24,593 nucleotides of DNA from an uncultured Prevotella sp. (GTDB lineage: Bacteria; Bacteroidota; Bacteroidia; Bacteroidales; Bacteroidaceae), in the NCBI GenBank assembly GCA_934183135.1, contig CAKPRX010000028.1, positions 1 to 24,593 of the forward strand, written 5' to 3'. The notes beneath the pieces were generated by a model. It made no database searches. It was not told the DNA's origin and was given only the letters and a program-made list of their open reading frames with translations. Each line of letters begins with the position of its first letter. Within the stretch, counting starts at the first letter, position 1. Both the position numbers and the translations under genes were made by a program. Below, one piece after another: positions 13,928 to 22,839 of this stretch.

Positions 13928-15063
13928 AGCTTGTGACTGGTAAATTCGGTCTTGTCCGTCAGGCGGTGTCTAAGCCATGTCAAGGCGTTATGACCTGTAA
14001 TGCGCAGTTCATAGAAAGGCGTAGCCCACAGTTTCATAGGAATATTCAGGGTGCGTATGGTTCTTCTTATCCACAGGAAGCGAACCACTATCGTAAGAAT
14101 CAGCATCATGGTGGCTATGCCCATCATCACCCATCGCTGGGTGAGCGCGCCATATACGCTGATGGCTATCTGGAGTAGATAAGCCAAGTACAGCACCGTC
14201 TGGTCCAGCCTGTACACAGCATGGTACAAGCCGCCATGGCTCAGATGGCGGTTGGTGTCGAGGGCCCGAACCTGCTCCTTGCGCCATTCGGCGGTGGTGG
14301 GCTTGCGCTGGGTAATCAGCGCCTCATCCTCTAAGGCGATGGCGGTAGCGTGGGGGGCGGCATACTTGTTGACCAGGGTGGCATACTCGCCCCACAGCAG
14401 GTGCAGACTGCCTAAAAATCCCTGGCCGTCCATAAACTGGCGCTTACGGAACGCCAGGCAATGAGAGTTGGTGCTATAGGCGCGGCCACGCAGGGCGCGA
14501 CCTATGTAGTAGAGGGCGCGGTGTAGACGCTCAAACTGATAGAAACCACGGCTCGCCCCGTCATAGTACACAGGGACCATTATCAGATTGGCCCCCTCTG
14601 ACAGGCAATGACTCATTATCGCCGTCAGGCATTGGGGCGAAGACGGGCGACAATCGGCATCGGCCAGCAGTACCCAGTCATGGCGGGCAGCCTTGACACC
14701 CAGGGTGACGGCCAACTTACGGCGACTCATGTAGCGCGAGCTCTGAGGGACGAAGGTAGAATAGAGCCGGCGGTTGCCACTGAGCCGCTTGATGATGTCC
14801 TCGGCCTGATGGTCGCCCTCGTCGACCACGACAGTTATCTGCAGGTCGGCAGCATATTCCTGATTGAGCCACAGGGGTAGACTGTCTGCTAACGCCTGGG
14901 TGTTGCCATGGGTCATCAATATCAGCGAGAGGGGCTGTGGCACCGTGGGACTGTCAACCGTGGCCACCCTGAGCTTCCGCCTGAAAGGGCTGCACCACAG
15001 CGACAGCACGGCCATGACCACGGTCACCGCCATACCTATTATCGAGAGCGTATCTATAATCAT
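13924..15063 (-). CDS. Membrane-anchored family 2 glycosyltransferase
   Basis: 379 aa. One N-terminal membrane segment (~5-24), then a GT-A domain: PLSLILMTHGN, ITVVVDEGDH, SRRKLAVTLGVKAARHDWV and the DxD metal/donor motif in LLADADC (Asp135, Asp137). EWRKEQVRA at about residue 260 sits where processive GT2 enzymes carry Q/RxxRW, and two C-terminal hydrophobic segments (~290-335) follow. This layout fits an inner-membrane enzyme adding sugars to a lipid-linked or surface glycan; donor and acceptor cannot be told. Overlaps the lysA stop by ATGA and in turn overlaps the GT4-like gene, so all three are probably translationally coupled. Confidence 0.88.
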   Translation of the reverse strand: MIIDTLSIIGMAVTVVMAVLSLWCSPFRRKLRVATVDSPTVPQPLSLILMTHGNTQALADSLPLWLNQEYAADLQITVVVDEGDHQAEDIIKRLSGNRRLYSTFVPQSSRYMSRRKLAVTLGVKAARHDWVLLADADCRPSSPQCLTAIMSHCLSEGANLIMVPVYYDGASRGFYQFERLHRALYYIGRALRGRAYSTNSHCLAFRKRQFMDGQGFLGSLHLLWGEYATLVNKYAAPHATAIALEDEALITQRKPTTAEWRKEQVRALDTNRHLSHGGLYHAVYRLDQTVLYLAYLLQIAISVYGALTQRWVMMGIATMMLILTIVVRFLWIRRTIRTLNIPMKLWATPFYELRITGHNALTWLRHRLTDKTEFTSHKL

Positions 15064-16217
15064 AAATCTTCGGTAATATATCCCTTGGGCAGCTTACGGC
15101 AGTTGTACTGGCTGGCCATAATCTCGCCATAGGCACCGGCACTACGCAGGGCCAGCAGGTCGCCACGGCAGGTCTTGTTGAGGTCTACCGCCTTGGCAAA
15201 CACATCGCTCGACTCGCAGATGGGGCCCACCACGTCGTAAGTCTCGATGGCCTGGTCGCTTGTAATGTTCTCTATCTTATGATAGGCTTGGTACAGGGCG
15301 GGGCGTATGAGGTCTGTCATACCGGCATCGACTATGGCAAACTGCTTGTGGGTGCCCTGCTTGACGTAGAGGGTGCGGGTTATGAGCGAGCCACATTGGG
15401 CTACGACAGCCCGGCCCAGCTCGAAGTGCAGCCGCTGGCCTTCGTGCAGTTCCAGATGGTGTGCATAGCAGTCGAAATAAGCCTTAAAATCGGGTATGGG
15501 TACACGGTTGGGATGGGTATAGTCGACGCCCAGCCCGCCGCCGACATTGATATTCTCTATCTGGATGTGGCGCTGTTCCAGTTCGCGCTGCAGGTCGTTG
15601 ATACGGTTGCAGAGCGCCTCGAAGTCGCCCATATCCAGTATCTGCGAGCCTATGTGGAAATGCAGTCCCTTAAACTCTATATGGCCCATGGCCCTGGCAC
15701 GGTCTATCACGTCGTACATATCGCCCATGGCGATACCAAATTTGTTTTCGGCCAGCCCTGTGGTGATATTGGCATGGGTGTGCGCGCCCACATTGGGGTT
15801 GATGCGCAGGCATACGCGGGCCACCTTGTTGGCCGCGGTAGCCAGCTCATTGATAACCTCAAGCTCGGGCAGGCTCTCTACATTGAAGCAGAATATATCC
15901 TTGTCCAGCCCGAGTTTAATCTCCCAGTCGCCTTTGCCAACACCGGCATATACTATCTTGTCGGGGGCAAATCCAGCCTTACAGGCCGCCTCTATCTCTC
16001 CGCCGCTTACACAGTCGGCACCCAAGCCGGCCTGGCAGATAATGTTGAGTATCTTTGGGTTGGCGTTGGCCTTTACGGCATAGTGTACCATAAACGAATG
16101 GTGCCGCCCAGCCTCTTCGGCTATGCTGCGCAGGGTCTTGCGCAACAGGGCCGTATCATAATAATAAAACGGAGTCTCTATATGCTGAAATTTCTCCGTT
16201 GGAAAAGTTCCTTTCAC
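15060..16217 (-). CDS. lysA: Diaminopimelate decarboxylase LysA
   Basis: 385 aa from a GTG at 16217; catalyses the last step of lysine synthesis, meso-diaminopimelate to lysine and CO2, with PLP. The Schiff-base lysine is in VHYAVKANANPK (Lys49); also visible are GADCVSGGE, the fold III family motif HIGSQI, the phosphate-binding GGGLGVDY, and the active-site Cys in PICESSD. An ATG at 16286 would add 23 residues, overlap the lysC stop by 20 bp and precede the family N-terminus KGTFPTEKFQ, which in relatives I know begins at MKGTFP; hence GTG is preferred (moderate certainty). It is 49 bp downstream of lysC and overlaps the GT2 gene, so supply of lysine is tied by position to glycosyltransferases. 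Confidence 0.95.
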   Translation of the reverse strand: MKGTFPTEKFQHIETPFYYYDTALLRKTLRSIAEEAGRHHSFMVHYAVKANANPKILNIICQAGLGADCVSGGEIEAACKAGFAPDKIVYAGVGKGDWEIKLGLDKDIFCFNVESLPELEVINELATAANKVARVCLRINPNVGAHTHANITTGLAENKFGIAMGDMYDVIDRARAMGHIEFKGLHFHIGSQILDMGDFEALCNRINDLQRELEQRHIQIENINVGGGLGVDYTHPNRVPIPDFKAYFDCYAHHLELHEGQRLHFELGRAVVAQCGSLITRTLYVKQGTHKQFAIVDAGMTDLIRPALYQAYHKIENITSDQAIETYDVVGPICESSDVFAKAVDLNKTCRGDLLALRSAGAYGEIMASQYNCRKLPKGYITEDL

Positions 16218-16266
16218 TGTATCCTGAATATTTGTTGCGTCTTTAGCTATCGACGCGTTCTGTCTT

Positions 16267-17586
16267 TTATTTGTTAAACAACACATTGCTCAGGCTCTGA
16301 AGAGCCCGCTTCTTGTCGGCTTCCTTTATGAGGAACGAGATGTTGTAGTTGCTGCCGCCATACGATATCATGCGTACCGGAATGTCCTTCATGGCGTCGG
16401 TGGCCAGGGTCTCAAATCCTACATTGTTCCAGTCCAGGTCGCCCACCACGCAGATGATACACATATCAGAGTCGACGGTCACGGTGCCGTACTTCTTCAG
16501 TTCGTCTACTATATCCATGAGGTGCGAGGCGTTGTCTATACTCATCGACACGCCTACCTCGCTGGTGGCAATCATGTCTATGGGGGTCTGGTAGCTCTCG
16601 AATATCTCGAAAACCTTTCTCAGGAAACCTGTAGCCAGCAACATACGCGACGACTTAATCTTGATGGCTGTTATATTGTCCTTGGCTGCCACGGCCTTGA
16701 TCTTTCCGTGTAGGATAACGTTGTCTATGATGGTACCCGGAGCCTCTGGATCCATCGTGTTCTTCAACCTTACGGGTATGCCGGCATACTTGGCGGGCTG
16801 TACACACGTAGGATGGAGTATCTTGGCTCCAAAGTAAGCCAGCTCGGCAGCCTCTTCAAAATTGAGCTGAGGGATGGCCTCGGTCTTATCCACTATCCGC
16901 GGGTCGTTGTTGTGCATGCCGTCGATATCTGTCCATATCTGTATCTCGTCGGCAGCTATCGCGGCCCCTATCAGCGATGCTGTATAGTCGCTGCCGCCAC
17001 GCTGCAGATTGTCTATCTCGCCATAGGCATTACGGCAGATGAAGCCCTGGGTGATGTACACCTGGTGGCCGGCGTTCTCCTGCATAATGGCAGAGAGTTT
17101 CTCTTTGATGTACTGAGGGTCGGGCTCCACATTCTTGTCCGTACGCATAAAGTCGAGCGCACTGAGCAGGCATACGTCGATGCCCTGTTCCTGCATATAG
17201 TTGGCCATCATGTTAGTACTGAGTATTTCGCCCTGGGCAACAATGGACTTCTCTTCAAAGGAAGTGAAGAGATCCTTAGTAAACGAGCGAAGATAGTGGA
17301 ACTCATCGTGCAGGAATGTACGGGTCTTCTCCTTATACTCGTCTGTACTGTAGAGGGTTTCTACATGCTTCATGTAGGTGTTTTCCAACTGGTTGATATG
17401 CTCATTGGCCCCCTCGGGGTTCTTCTTGTACAGATAATCGCTAATTTCGACAAGACTGTTGGTTGTGCCGCTCATAGCGGAGAGAACCACGAATACGGGC
17501 TCGTTCGTACTGGTAACGAGCGAGGCTACATGCTTCATGCGGTCGGGCGACCCCACGGATGTGCCTCCGAATTTCATTACTTTCAT
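16267..17586 (-). CDS. lysC: Monofunctional aspartate kinase LysC
   Basis: 439 aa; phosphorylates aspartate, the entry to the lysine/DAP, threonine and methionine pathways. N-terminal kinase domain with KFGGTSVGSPDRM (nucleotide site), FVVLSAMSGTTN, RGGSDYTASLIGAA, and WTDIDGMHNNDPR. The C-terminal ~150 residues form ACT regulatory domains (from about NITAIKIKSSRM), used for feedback by lysine in this family. There is no homoserine dehydrogenase domain, unlike ThrA. Start chosen at MKVMKFGG (17586); the longer frame to 17655 adds a hydrophobic, non-family leader that overlaps the ftsE stop. The 65 bp gap after ftsE shows no riboswitch. Its position before lysA points to dedication to lysine/DAP. 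Confidence 0.95.
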   Translation of the reverse strand: MKVMKFGGTSVGSPDRMKHVASLVTSTNEPVFVVLSAMSGTTNSLVEISDYLYKKNPEGANEHINQLENTYMKHVETLYSTDEYKEKTRTFLHDEFHYLRSFTKDLFTSFEEKSIVAQGEILSTNMMANYMQEQGIDVCLLSALDFMRTDKNVEPDPQYIKEKLSAIMQENAGHQVYITQGFICRNAYGEIDNLQRGGSDYTASLIGAAIAADEIQIWTDIDGMHNNDPRIVDKTEAIPQLNFEEAAELAYFGAKILHPTCVQPAKYAGIPVRLKNTMDPEAPGTIIDNVILHGKIKAVAAKDNITAIKIKSSRMLLATGFLRKVFEIFESYQTPIDMIATSEVGVSMSIDNASHLMDIVDELKKYGTVTVDSDMCIICVVGDLDWNNVGFETLATDAMKDIPVRMISYGGSNYNISFLIKEADKKRALQSLSNVLFNK

Positions 17587-17651
17587 AATACTTGTAATTA
17601 TGGTTATTGAAATGTTGTTTATTACTATTGGCTGCCTGTGACCCTGGAGTG

Positions 17652-18371
17652 TCAATGCTTGTCCTCGGCGTCCTCGCTTAAATCCATCTTGTTGTACTCG
17701 TTGGTCACGTCGCTTATCGCTCCGTCCTTACAGCGATACACAATGCCGGGAAACTTGTCAAGCAGGGGAATGTTATGGGTCGACATGATGACGGCAGTGC
17801 CCGTCTGGGTGATGTCCTTCAGGAGTTTTACGATATTGTCGGCCGTTTCGGGATCCAGGTTTCCGGTGGGTTCATCGGCTATAATGACCTGGGGCTGGTT
17901 GAGCATGGCCCGGGCTATCACCACGCGCTGCTGCTCGCCACCCGAAAGTTCGTGGGGCATCTTGTCTTTCTTGTCGGCCTGTCCCACCTGGGTCAGCACC
18001 TCGTCTATGCGGCTGTTTATCTTGGCCTTGTCCTTCCACCCGGTAGCCTTGAGCACAAAGGCCAAGTTCTGGTACACCGTCCGGTCGTGTAGCAGCTGAA
18101 AGTCCTGGAATATGATGCCCATCTGTTTGCGCAGGTTGGGCACCTCTTTGCGCCGTAGTGTCAGCAGGTTGCGCCCTAACGCCTCGGCCTTTTCGCTGTC
18201 TTCCTTATACAAATCCAGCTCGCAGTAGATGGTCTTGAGAAGAGAACTCTTGCCCGAGCCCACCTTGCCGATGAGGTAGACGAACTCGCCCTCGTCGACA
18301 TGAAAGTTAACATCCTTGAGTACCAGACTGTCTTGCTGGTATATATTTACGTGTTGATAGTCTATCAGCAT
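17652..18371 (-). CDS. ftsE: Cell division ABC ATPase FtsE
   Basis: 239 aa single ABC domain: Walker A GKVGSGKS (35-42), Q-loop IFQDFQLL, signature LSGGEQQRV, Walker B VIIADEPTG, switch His in MSTHN. The FDFQLLHDRTV-type stretch after the Q-loop and the length match FtsE, which works with the membrane protein FtsX at the division site to control peptidoglycan hydrolases. No ftsX lies next to it; instead it sits between hisIE (44 bp upstream) and lysC (65 bp downstream). It could be a lipoprotein-type LolD relative, but the VYLIGKVGSGKSSLLK motif favours FtsE. Its place beside DAP/lysine genes may be only operon history. Confidence 0.88.
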   Translation of the reverse strand: MLIDYQHVNIYQQDSLVLKDVNFHVDEGEFVYLIGKVGSGKSSLLKTIYCELDLYKEDSEKAEALGRNLLTLRRKEVPNLRKQMGIIFQDFQLLHDRTVYQNLAFVLKATGWKDKAKINSRIDEVLTQVGQADKKDKMPHELSGGEQQRVVIARAMLNQPQVIIADEPTGNLDPETADNIVKLLKDITQTGTAVIMSTHNIPLLDKFPGIVYRCKDGAISDVTNEYNKMDLSEDAEDKH

Positions 18372-18415
18372 AGCAATAATTAATGTATATAGTGTACTAT
18401 AGTGTCATGGGAGTA

Positions 18416-19063
18416 TCAGCTGTTGGCCTTGGCGATGCGGCGTTTCTTGTCCCAGTCAGGGTCGTGCCGCTTCTGAAGTTCGGCAGCTATGTCCTCGATG
18501 CGCAGCCCCTGGCTGGTAAGCAGCACGATGAGATGGTACAGTAGGTCTGATGCCTCATAGACCAGTTTTTCCTTAGATCCGTTGGTCGCCTCGATGACAG
18601 TTTCCACTGCCTCTTCGCCCACTTTCTGCGCCATCTTGTTAACTCCCTTTCTGAACAGGCTGGTGGTATAGCTGCCTTCCGGCATCTCCGTGTGGCGCTT
18701 GTCTATAAAGTCCTGTAGCTCTTTCAGGAAGATTACCTGCTCCATCGTGTTGGCTTCGCCCCAGCAGGTGTCCGTTCCCTTGTGACAGGTGGGACCCATG
18801 GGATGAGCCTTGACCAGCAGGGTGTCGTTGTCGCAGTCTGCCTGAATACTTGCTAACTTCAGGAAGTTGCCCGAAGTCTCGCCCTTAGTCCACAGACACT
18901 GGCGCGAGCGGCTCCAGAATGTCACATTACCCGTCTCGAGGGTCTTGGCATAAGCCTCGGGATTCATATATCCCAACATCAGCACATTCTTGGTAACGGC
19001 ATCCTGTATGATGGCGGGTACCAGACCGCCCATTTTTTCAAAATCTATATCCATTGGTATCAT
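18416..19063 (-). CDS. hisIE: Bifunctional PR-AMP cyclohydrolase/PR-ATP pyrophosphatase HisIE
   Basis: 215 aa, the usual fused length. N-terminal HisI domain: LMLGYMNPEAYAKTLETG, WSRSRQCLWTKGETS, and the metal-binding QADCDNDTLLV with GPTCHKGTDTCW. C-terminal HisE domain (~110-205, MazG-like helices): SYTTSLFRKGVNKMAQKVGEEAVE, EASDLLYHLIVLL. It catalyses the second and third steps of histidine synthesis. The ATG overlaps the hisAF stop by one base (TAATG), so translation is probably coupled; a second ATG 9 bp in is a possible alternative start. Completes the hisH-hisAF-hisIE group. Confidence 0.96.
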   Translation of the reverse strand: MIPMDIDFEKMGGLVPAIIQDAVTKNVLMLGYMNPEAYAKTLETGNVTFWSRSRQCLWTKGETSGNFLKLASIQADCDNDTLLVKAHPMGPTCHKGTDTCWGEANTMEQVIFLKELQDFIDKRHTEMPEGSYTTSLFRKGVNKMAQKVGEEAVETVIEATNGSKEKLVYEASDLLYHLIVLLTSQGLRIEDIAAELQKRHDPDWDKKRRIAKANS

Positions 19064-20535
19064 TATATTCGTACATTAATTCCTTCTTGTCTCAGATATT
19101 CCTTGAGTCGTGGTATTTCTATCTCGCCGAAGTGGAACACGCTGGCAGCCAAGGCCGCATCAGCTTTTCCATAAAGAAAAGCATCACGGAAATGCTCCAT
19201 GCTGCCAGCACCGCCACTCGCTATAATGGGGATGGAGAGACTATCGGCCAACTGGGCCAAAGCCTCGTTGGCAAAACCATCCTTGACACCGTCGTGGTTC
19301 ATGCTGGTAAACAGTATTTCGCCAGCCCCGCGTTCCTGGGCCTCACGGGCCCAGTCAAGGAGACGTAGCGGGGTGCGCTCACGGCCACCCTTGACGTAAC
19401 AGTACCATTCGCCGTCATCGCAACGGGCATCGATGGCACACACGCATACCTGTGAGCCAAACTTGCGGGTTATCTCGCTGATGAGCTCAGGGCGCTTGAT
19501 GGCTGCCGAATTGACACTTACCTTGTCGGCCCCGGCATAGAGTAGCCGCTCCACGTCGCTCAGTTCGTTGATGCCCCCTCCTACGGTAAAGGGGATATTT
19601 ATCTCCCGGGCCACCTGGGTTACCATATCGGTAAAGGTCTTACGCCCCTCGGCGCTGGCCGTGATGTCCAGGAACACGAGTTCGTCGGCCCCGGCATCGC
19701 TGTACGCCTTACCCAATTCTACGGGGTCGCCAGCCTGACGGAGGTTCACGAAGTTGGTGCCTTTGACCGTCATACCGTCCTTAACGTCCAGACAGGGAAT
19801 GATACGCTTAGCCAGGCCACGGGGCAGGTCAAGGCGGCCGATGTCGATACGCCCTTCGTAGAAAGCCTTGCCAAAGACTACGGCCGGAACTCCCTCGTGG
19901 TCCAACTGGCGGATGTCGTCGGCCGAAGACACGCCGCCACTTGCTATGAGATGGAGCTGGGGGTATGCGCGCATAATGTCGCGATAGAGCCCAAAGGCTG
20001 GTCCCTGCAAGGTGCCGTCCTTGCTAATCTCGGTGCACAGAACATTCTTAACACCGTGAGTGATATATTTTTTAAGGAATGTAGTTAAATCTTCGGTAGA
20101 GTCTTCTTTCCACCCATTAATAGATATTTTTCCATTGCGTACGTCGGCTCCGAGTATGAGGCGGTCGGCCCCAAACTGCTCTAACCATGACAGAAACAGT
20201 TCTGGGTGGGTCACGGCTATGCTGCCCACGGTAACCATGGCTGCCCCAGCGTCAAAAGCCTTACGGATGTCTTCCTCGGTCTTGATGCCACCGCCAAAAT
20301 CGACGGTAAGACGGGTGGCCTGGGTGATGGCGCGTAACACACGGTCGTTAACGATGTGCTTGGACTTGGCGCCGTCAAGGTCTACGATGTGCAGACGCCT
20401 GAACCCCAACTGCTCAAAGCGGCGTGCCACCTCTACAGGGTCGTTGCTGTACACTTTCTTGGCATCGTAGTCGCCCTTGGTAAGCCTTACGCACTGCCCA
20501 TTGATAATGTCTATAGCAGGAATGAGCTCTATCAT
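19063..20535 (-). CDS. hisA-hisF: HisA-HisF fusion: ProFAR isomerase plus IGP synthase cyclase in one ORF
   Basis: 490 aa, unbroken frame. Residues 1 to ~230 are a complete HisA barrel ([18 protein letters not shown], catalytic Asp8, LGADVRNG with Asp131, ASGGVSS). Residues 241-490 are a complete HisF barrel of normal ~250 aa length ([14 protein letters not shown] with Asp250, [17 protein letters not shown] with Asp369, [13 protein letters not shown]). The link is only about ten residues ([11 protein letters not shown], bases ~19816-19848) with no stop and no ATG, GTG or TTG in frame at the HisF junction; HisF's usual Met-Leu-Ala-Lys appears as Gly-Leu-Ala-Lys. HisA isomerises ProFAR to PRFAR, and HisF with HisH turns PRFAR into IGP and AICAR, so the fusion joins consecutive steps. 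Overlaps hisH by ATGA and hisIE by TAATG. A sequencing or assembly error at the junction cannot be excluded. Confidence 0.95.
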   Translation of the reverse strand: MIELIPAIDIINGQCVRLTKGDYDAKKVYSNDPVEVARRFEQLGFRRLHIVDLDGAKSKHIVNDRVLRAITQATRLTVDFGGGIKTEEDIRKAFDAGAAMVTVGSIAVTHPELFLSWLEQFGADRLILGADVRNGKISINGWKEDSTEDLTTFLKKYITHGVKNVLCTEISKDGTLQGPAFGLYRDIMRAYPQLHLIASGGVSSADDIRQLDHEGVPAVVFGKAFYEGRIDIGRLDLPRGLAKRIIPCLDVKDGMTVKGTNFVNLRQAGDPVELGKAYSDAGADELVFLDITASAEGRKTFTDMVTQVAREINIPFTVGGGINELSDVERLLYAGADKVSVNSAAIKRPELISEITRKFGSQVCVCAIDARCDDGEWYCYVKGGRERTPLRLLDWAREAQERGAGEILFTSMNHDGVKDGFANEALAQLADSLSIPIIASGGAGSMEHFRDAFLYGKADAALAASVFHFGEIEIPRLKEYLRQEGINVRI

Positions 20536-21125
20536 AGGCTTAGAAAGTTATGTAATATCTGCTCGCCCACCTTGCCGCTCTTCTCGGGATGGAACTGGGT
20601 AGCATAAAAATTGTCCTTGCACAGGCAGGCGCTGAAAGGGTGTATATAAAACGACTCAGCCGTAGTCCACGGACAGGTGGGAACGTAGTAGCTATGTACA
20701 AAGTAGGCGTATGGATGCTCGCCCAACCCTTTAAGCAGTGGCGCAGGCTCCTTGACATACAGTGTATTCCATCCCATGGCCGGTACTTTCTCTTCGTGCC
20801 GCTGCGGAACGAAACGCTTTACGTTGACGGGAAAGATGCCTATGCAGTCGGTGTCGCCCTCCTCAGAGTGGGCACAGAGCAGCTGCTGGCCGATACAGAT
20901 GCCCAAGACGGGCTGGCGCAACTGGCGTATCACCCTGTCCAGCCCATGTTGCCTGATGTAGGCCATGGTGGTACTGGCCTCTCCCTGACCGGGGAAAAGC
21001 ACCTTGTCGGCAGAGGCCAGCACGTCGGCATCGTCGGTGAGTATAGGCTCTACGCCGACCCGTCTGAGTGCGTTCTCGACCGAGAAGATATTTCCGGCAT
21101 TATACTTTATAATAGCTACTTTCAA
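20532..21125 (-). CDS. hisH: IGP synthase glutamine amidotransferase subunit HisH
   Basis: 197 aa class I glutamine amidotransferase that supplies ammonia to HisF. Catalytic triad visible: Cys77 in [10 protein letters not shown], His179 and Glu181 in QFHPEKS; the oxyanion region FPGQGEAS is also present. The start is a TTG at 21125; no ATG lies near and family N-termini begin at this point ([12 protein letters not shown]). A perfect -7 box is found at 21157-21164, about 32 bp upstream, with no obvious his leader peptide or attenuator, so this is taken as the first gene of the hisH-hisAF-hisIE unit. Its partner is the HisF half of the next gene, which it overlaps by ATGA. Confidence 0.95.
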   Translation of the reverse strand: MKVAIIKYNAGNIFSVENALRRVGVEPILTDDADVLASADKVLFPGQGEASTTMAYIRQHGLDRVIRQLRQPVLGICIGQQLLCAHSEEGDTDCIGIFPVNVKRFVPQRHEEKVPAMGWNTLYVKEPAPLLKGLGEHPYAYFVHSYYVPTCPWTTAESFYIHPFSACLCKDNFYATQFHPEKSGKVGEQILHNFLSL

Positions 21126-21156
21126 TATCGTTACACTTTAGTTGTTTACAATAGTG

Positions 21157-21164
21157 CAAAGATA
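21157..21164 (-). promoter_or_regulatory. Putative -7 box of the hisH-led operon
   Basis: Reads TATCTTTG on the minus strand, a perfect TAnnTTTG followed by CA as often seen. The start site should be near 21152, leaving a ~27 nt leader before the TTG start. No TTTG at -33. The rest of the 21126-21270 gap has only a short palindrome GCTAATTAGC (21227-21236). Confidence 0.55.
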
Positions 21165-21270
21165 CGACTTTCTTTTTAGAAATGGCAGTAAAGAGATGAT
21201 TTTGTTACCGGCATGTTCCAATAATTGCTAATTAGCTATGCCTGAATGGGGTGCGACGGGCCAAGGGGAC

Positions 21271-21801
21271 TTACTCCTCGCCGCCGGGGGTACGCAGGAT
21301 GATGCTGGTAGCGCCGATGGTGAAGAGGGTGCCGTCGGTAATGACACGGCGCTCGCGGTCGCCAAGTATCTCATTGTCTACAAAGGTGCCCGTGTAGCTG
21401 GGGCCATCGCGCAGGATGTACTTGAGCTGCCCCCGCTTGTCGCGCGACACGGTAATTACACAATGGTGCATGTCTATGCTGGGGTCGACCGTCTCGATGG
21501 GGCAATTGATGCCCGAGCCCTTCATATAGCGGCCTATGACGTTGTCGCCCATCTGCAGGGGGATGACTTGCTTGTAGTGGAACACATTCTCGATGACTAC
21601 CAGTGAGCCACAGGCGGCGTCGGCACTGTTCTCGTCAGGATTTTCTTCGCGCTGTATATTGCGGAGCTTGGAGACGCCCATACGTATGCCAAACTGTTTG
21701 CCACACTGAGCACACTCGAATACAAGCGACTGGCCGTCCTTGTACTTAGTCTCGTCAAACATGATATAACTATCACATTTAGGGCACTTTACACGCTTCA
21801 T
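21271..21801 (-). CDS. Zinc-ribbon plus FHA domain protein
   Basis: 176 aa. N-terminal zinc ribbon with CPKC (6-9) and CAQC (30-33), of the MJ0042-like type (VKCPKCDSYIMFDETKYKDG). A short linker is followed by an FHA domain (~68-170): NVIGR with Arg91, the Ser/His pair in DPSIDMHHCVI, and GTFVDNE. FHA domains bind phosphothreonine peptides, so this is a likely cytoplasmic phospho-reader; no kinase gene is in the window. The ATG overlaps the stop of the SPOR-protein gene by one base (TAATG), suggesting the two proteins act together, perhaps linking a phospho-signal to envelope or division. No clear terminator follows. Domain calls are firm, the role inferred. Confidence 0.88.
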   Translation of the reverse strand: MKRVKCPKCDSYIMFDETKYKDGQSLVFECAQCGKQFGIRMGVSKLRNIQREENPDENSADAACGSLVVIENVFHYKQVIPLQMGDNVIGRYMKGSGINCPIETVDPSIDMHHCVITVSRDKRGQLKYILRDGPSYTGTFVDNEILGDRERRVITDGTLFTIGATSIILRTPGGEE

Positions 21802-22835
21802 TAATCTATCACTTTAGTTACCCAGCAGCCGCTGACGGCTCCGCTTCTGTTTATCTCGGCAGCCTTGGCATGAGCCTCGCACTCGGTGGTATAGCGGCCC
21901 ATAATCACCTTGGTATGGCGCCCCCGGGTAAGTACCTGGACTCCCTTGACACCTTCGGCCGTCAACTGGTCTACATAGCGAGTGGCATTTTTTACCGTTA
22001 CCCGGCTGCACAGTACCACGGTGTAGAAAGTGTCGACCGGAGCAGCCTCCTTGGCCTGAGCCGCCAGGGTTGCCTGCCGAATGGTGGTGGCACCGTCCTT
22101 GGCCAGAGCGGGCTCGGGTGTGCCAGCGGGGGTGGTGACGGAGCTGTTGGGCATTACCTGGAACAGCATATCGGTATTGATACCCGCTTTCAGACTACCG
22201 TTATTGGTGGTACTGATAGGAGTCGATATGGTGAAAAACGCGATGATGGCCATACAGGCTACGGCTATATTGCGCAGGGTACTGACGCGTATGCGTGGCT
22301 CGTCGTCGCTGTCGTCGTCGGCAGGTGTGGCGTCGGGCACCGTGTGTATCATAGCTGGAGCCCCTGGCTGGCTGGCCGTAAAGGTCTCGGCAGAAGTAAC
22401 CGTGCTGTCAGCGGCTGTCAGCGGTGCCATCTCGAACGAGCTGAGTCCGTATAGCTCTGGCGAGAGGATGCCCGCCTCGCAAGGCTCAAACTCGTACTTG
22501 CCATACTCGTTAAGGATAATGGTACCCAGGTCATACAACTCGTAGCGCCCGGTGTTCTCCAGGTGCTGTTTCAGCTCGCGAACCTCGTCGCTGATGCGGC
22601 GTATGGCCTCGGGATAGCTGATGTCGTACGCCTCGATATACGACTGGGCGAGCAGTGAGTCGTTGAGGGTGAGCTGAGGATTGAAGCCGATGGTACGCTG
22701 CGGCGGAAGAAACAGATGTTCCTGCTCGTCGTAGCGCGAATCCACATGGTGAGCCATAAAGCCCCCAAAACCAGGGACTATGACGCAGTCGTTGCTCAGA
22801 AGGAGGATTTCGATATGTCTTTCGAGTTCAATCAT
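21801..22835 (-). CDS. HU-CCDC81-like / SPOR domain membrane protein
   Basis: 344 aa. Residues 1 to ~110 match the HU-like (CCDC81-type) N-terminal region seen in Bacteroidota SPOR proteins (IELERHIEILLLSNDCVIVPGFGGFMAHH, given here as two adjoining motifs IELERHIEILL and VIVPGFGGFMAHH). A low-complexity Ser/Thr/Ala/Asp stretch (~140-182) follows, then one membrane segment (~190-207), a second linker, and a C-terminal SPOR domain (~268-344) that in this family binds denuded septal glycan strands. Predicted topology: N-terminus in the cytoplasm, SPOR in the periplasm. The -7 box lies only 4 bp before the ATG, so the mRNA may be nearly leaderless. Cotranslated with the FHA gene. Probably a division-site protein. 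Confidence 0.88.
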   Translation of the reverse strand: MIELERHIEILLLSNDCVIVPGFGGFMAHHVDSRYDEQEHLFLPPQRTIGFNPQLTLNDSLLAQSYIEAYDISYPEAIRRISDEVRELKQHLENTGRYELYDLGTIILNEYGKYEFEPCEAGILSPELYGLSSFEMAPLTAADSTVTSAETFTASQPGAPAMIHTVPDATPADDDSDDEPRIRVSTLRNIAVACMAIIAFFTISTPISTTNNGSLKAGINTDMLFQVMPNSSVTTPAGTPEPALAKDGATTIRQATLAAQAKEAAPVDTFYTVVLCSRVTVKNATRYVDQLTAEGVKGVQVLTRGRHTKVIMGRYTTECEAHAKAAEINRSGAVSGCWVTKVID

Positions 22836-22839
22836 ATTG

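Noticed and set aside
16218..16286. Longer LysA from an ATG at 16286
   Set aside because: The added 23 residues precede the normal LysA N-terminus and overlap the lysC stop; kept only as an alternative.
17587..17651. Possible lysine riboswitch before lysC
   Set aside because: Only 65 bp lie between ftsE and lysC, far too short for the lysine aptamer, and no such motifs are seen.
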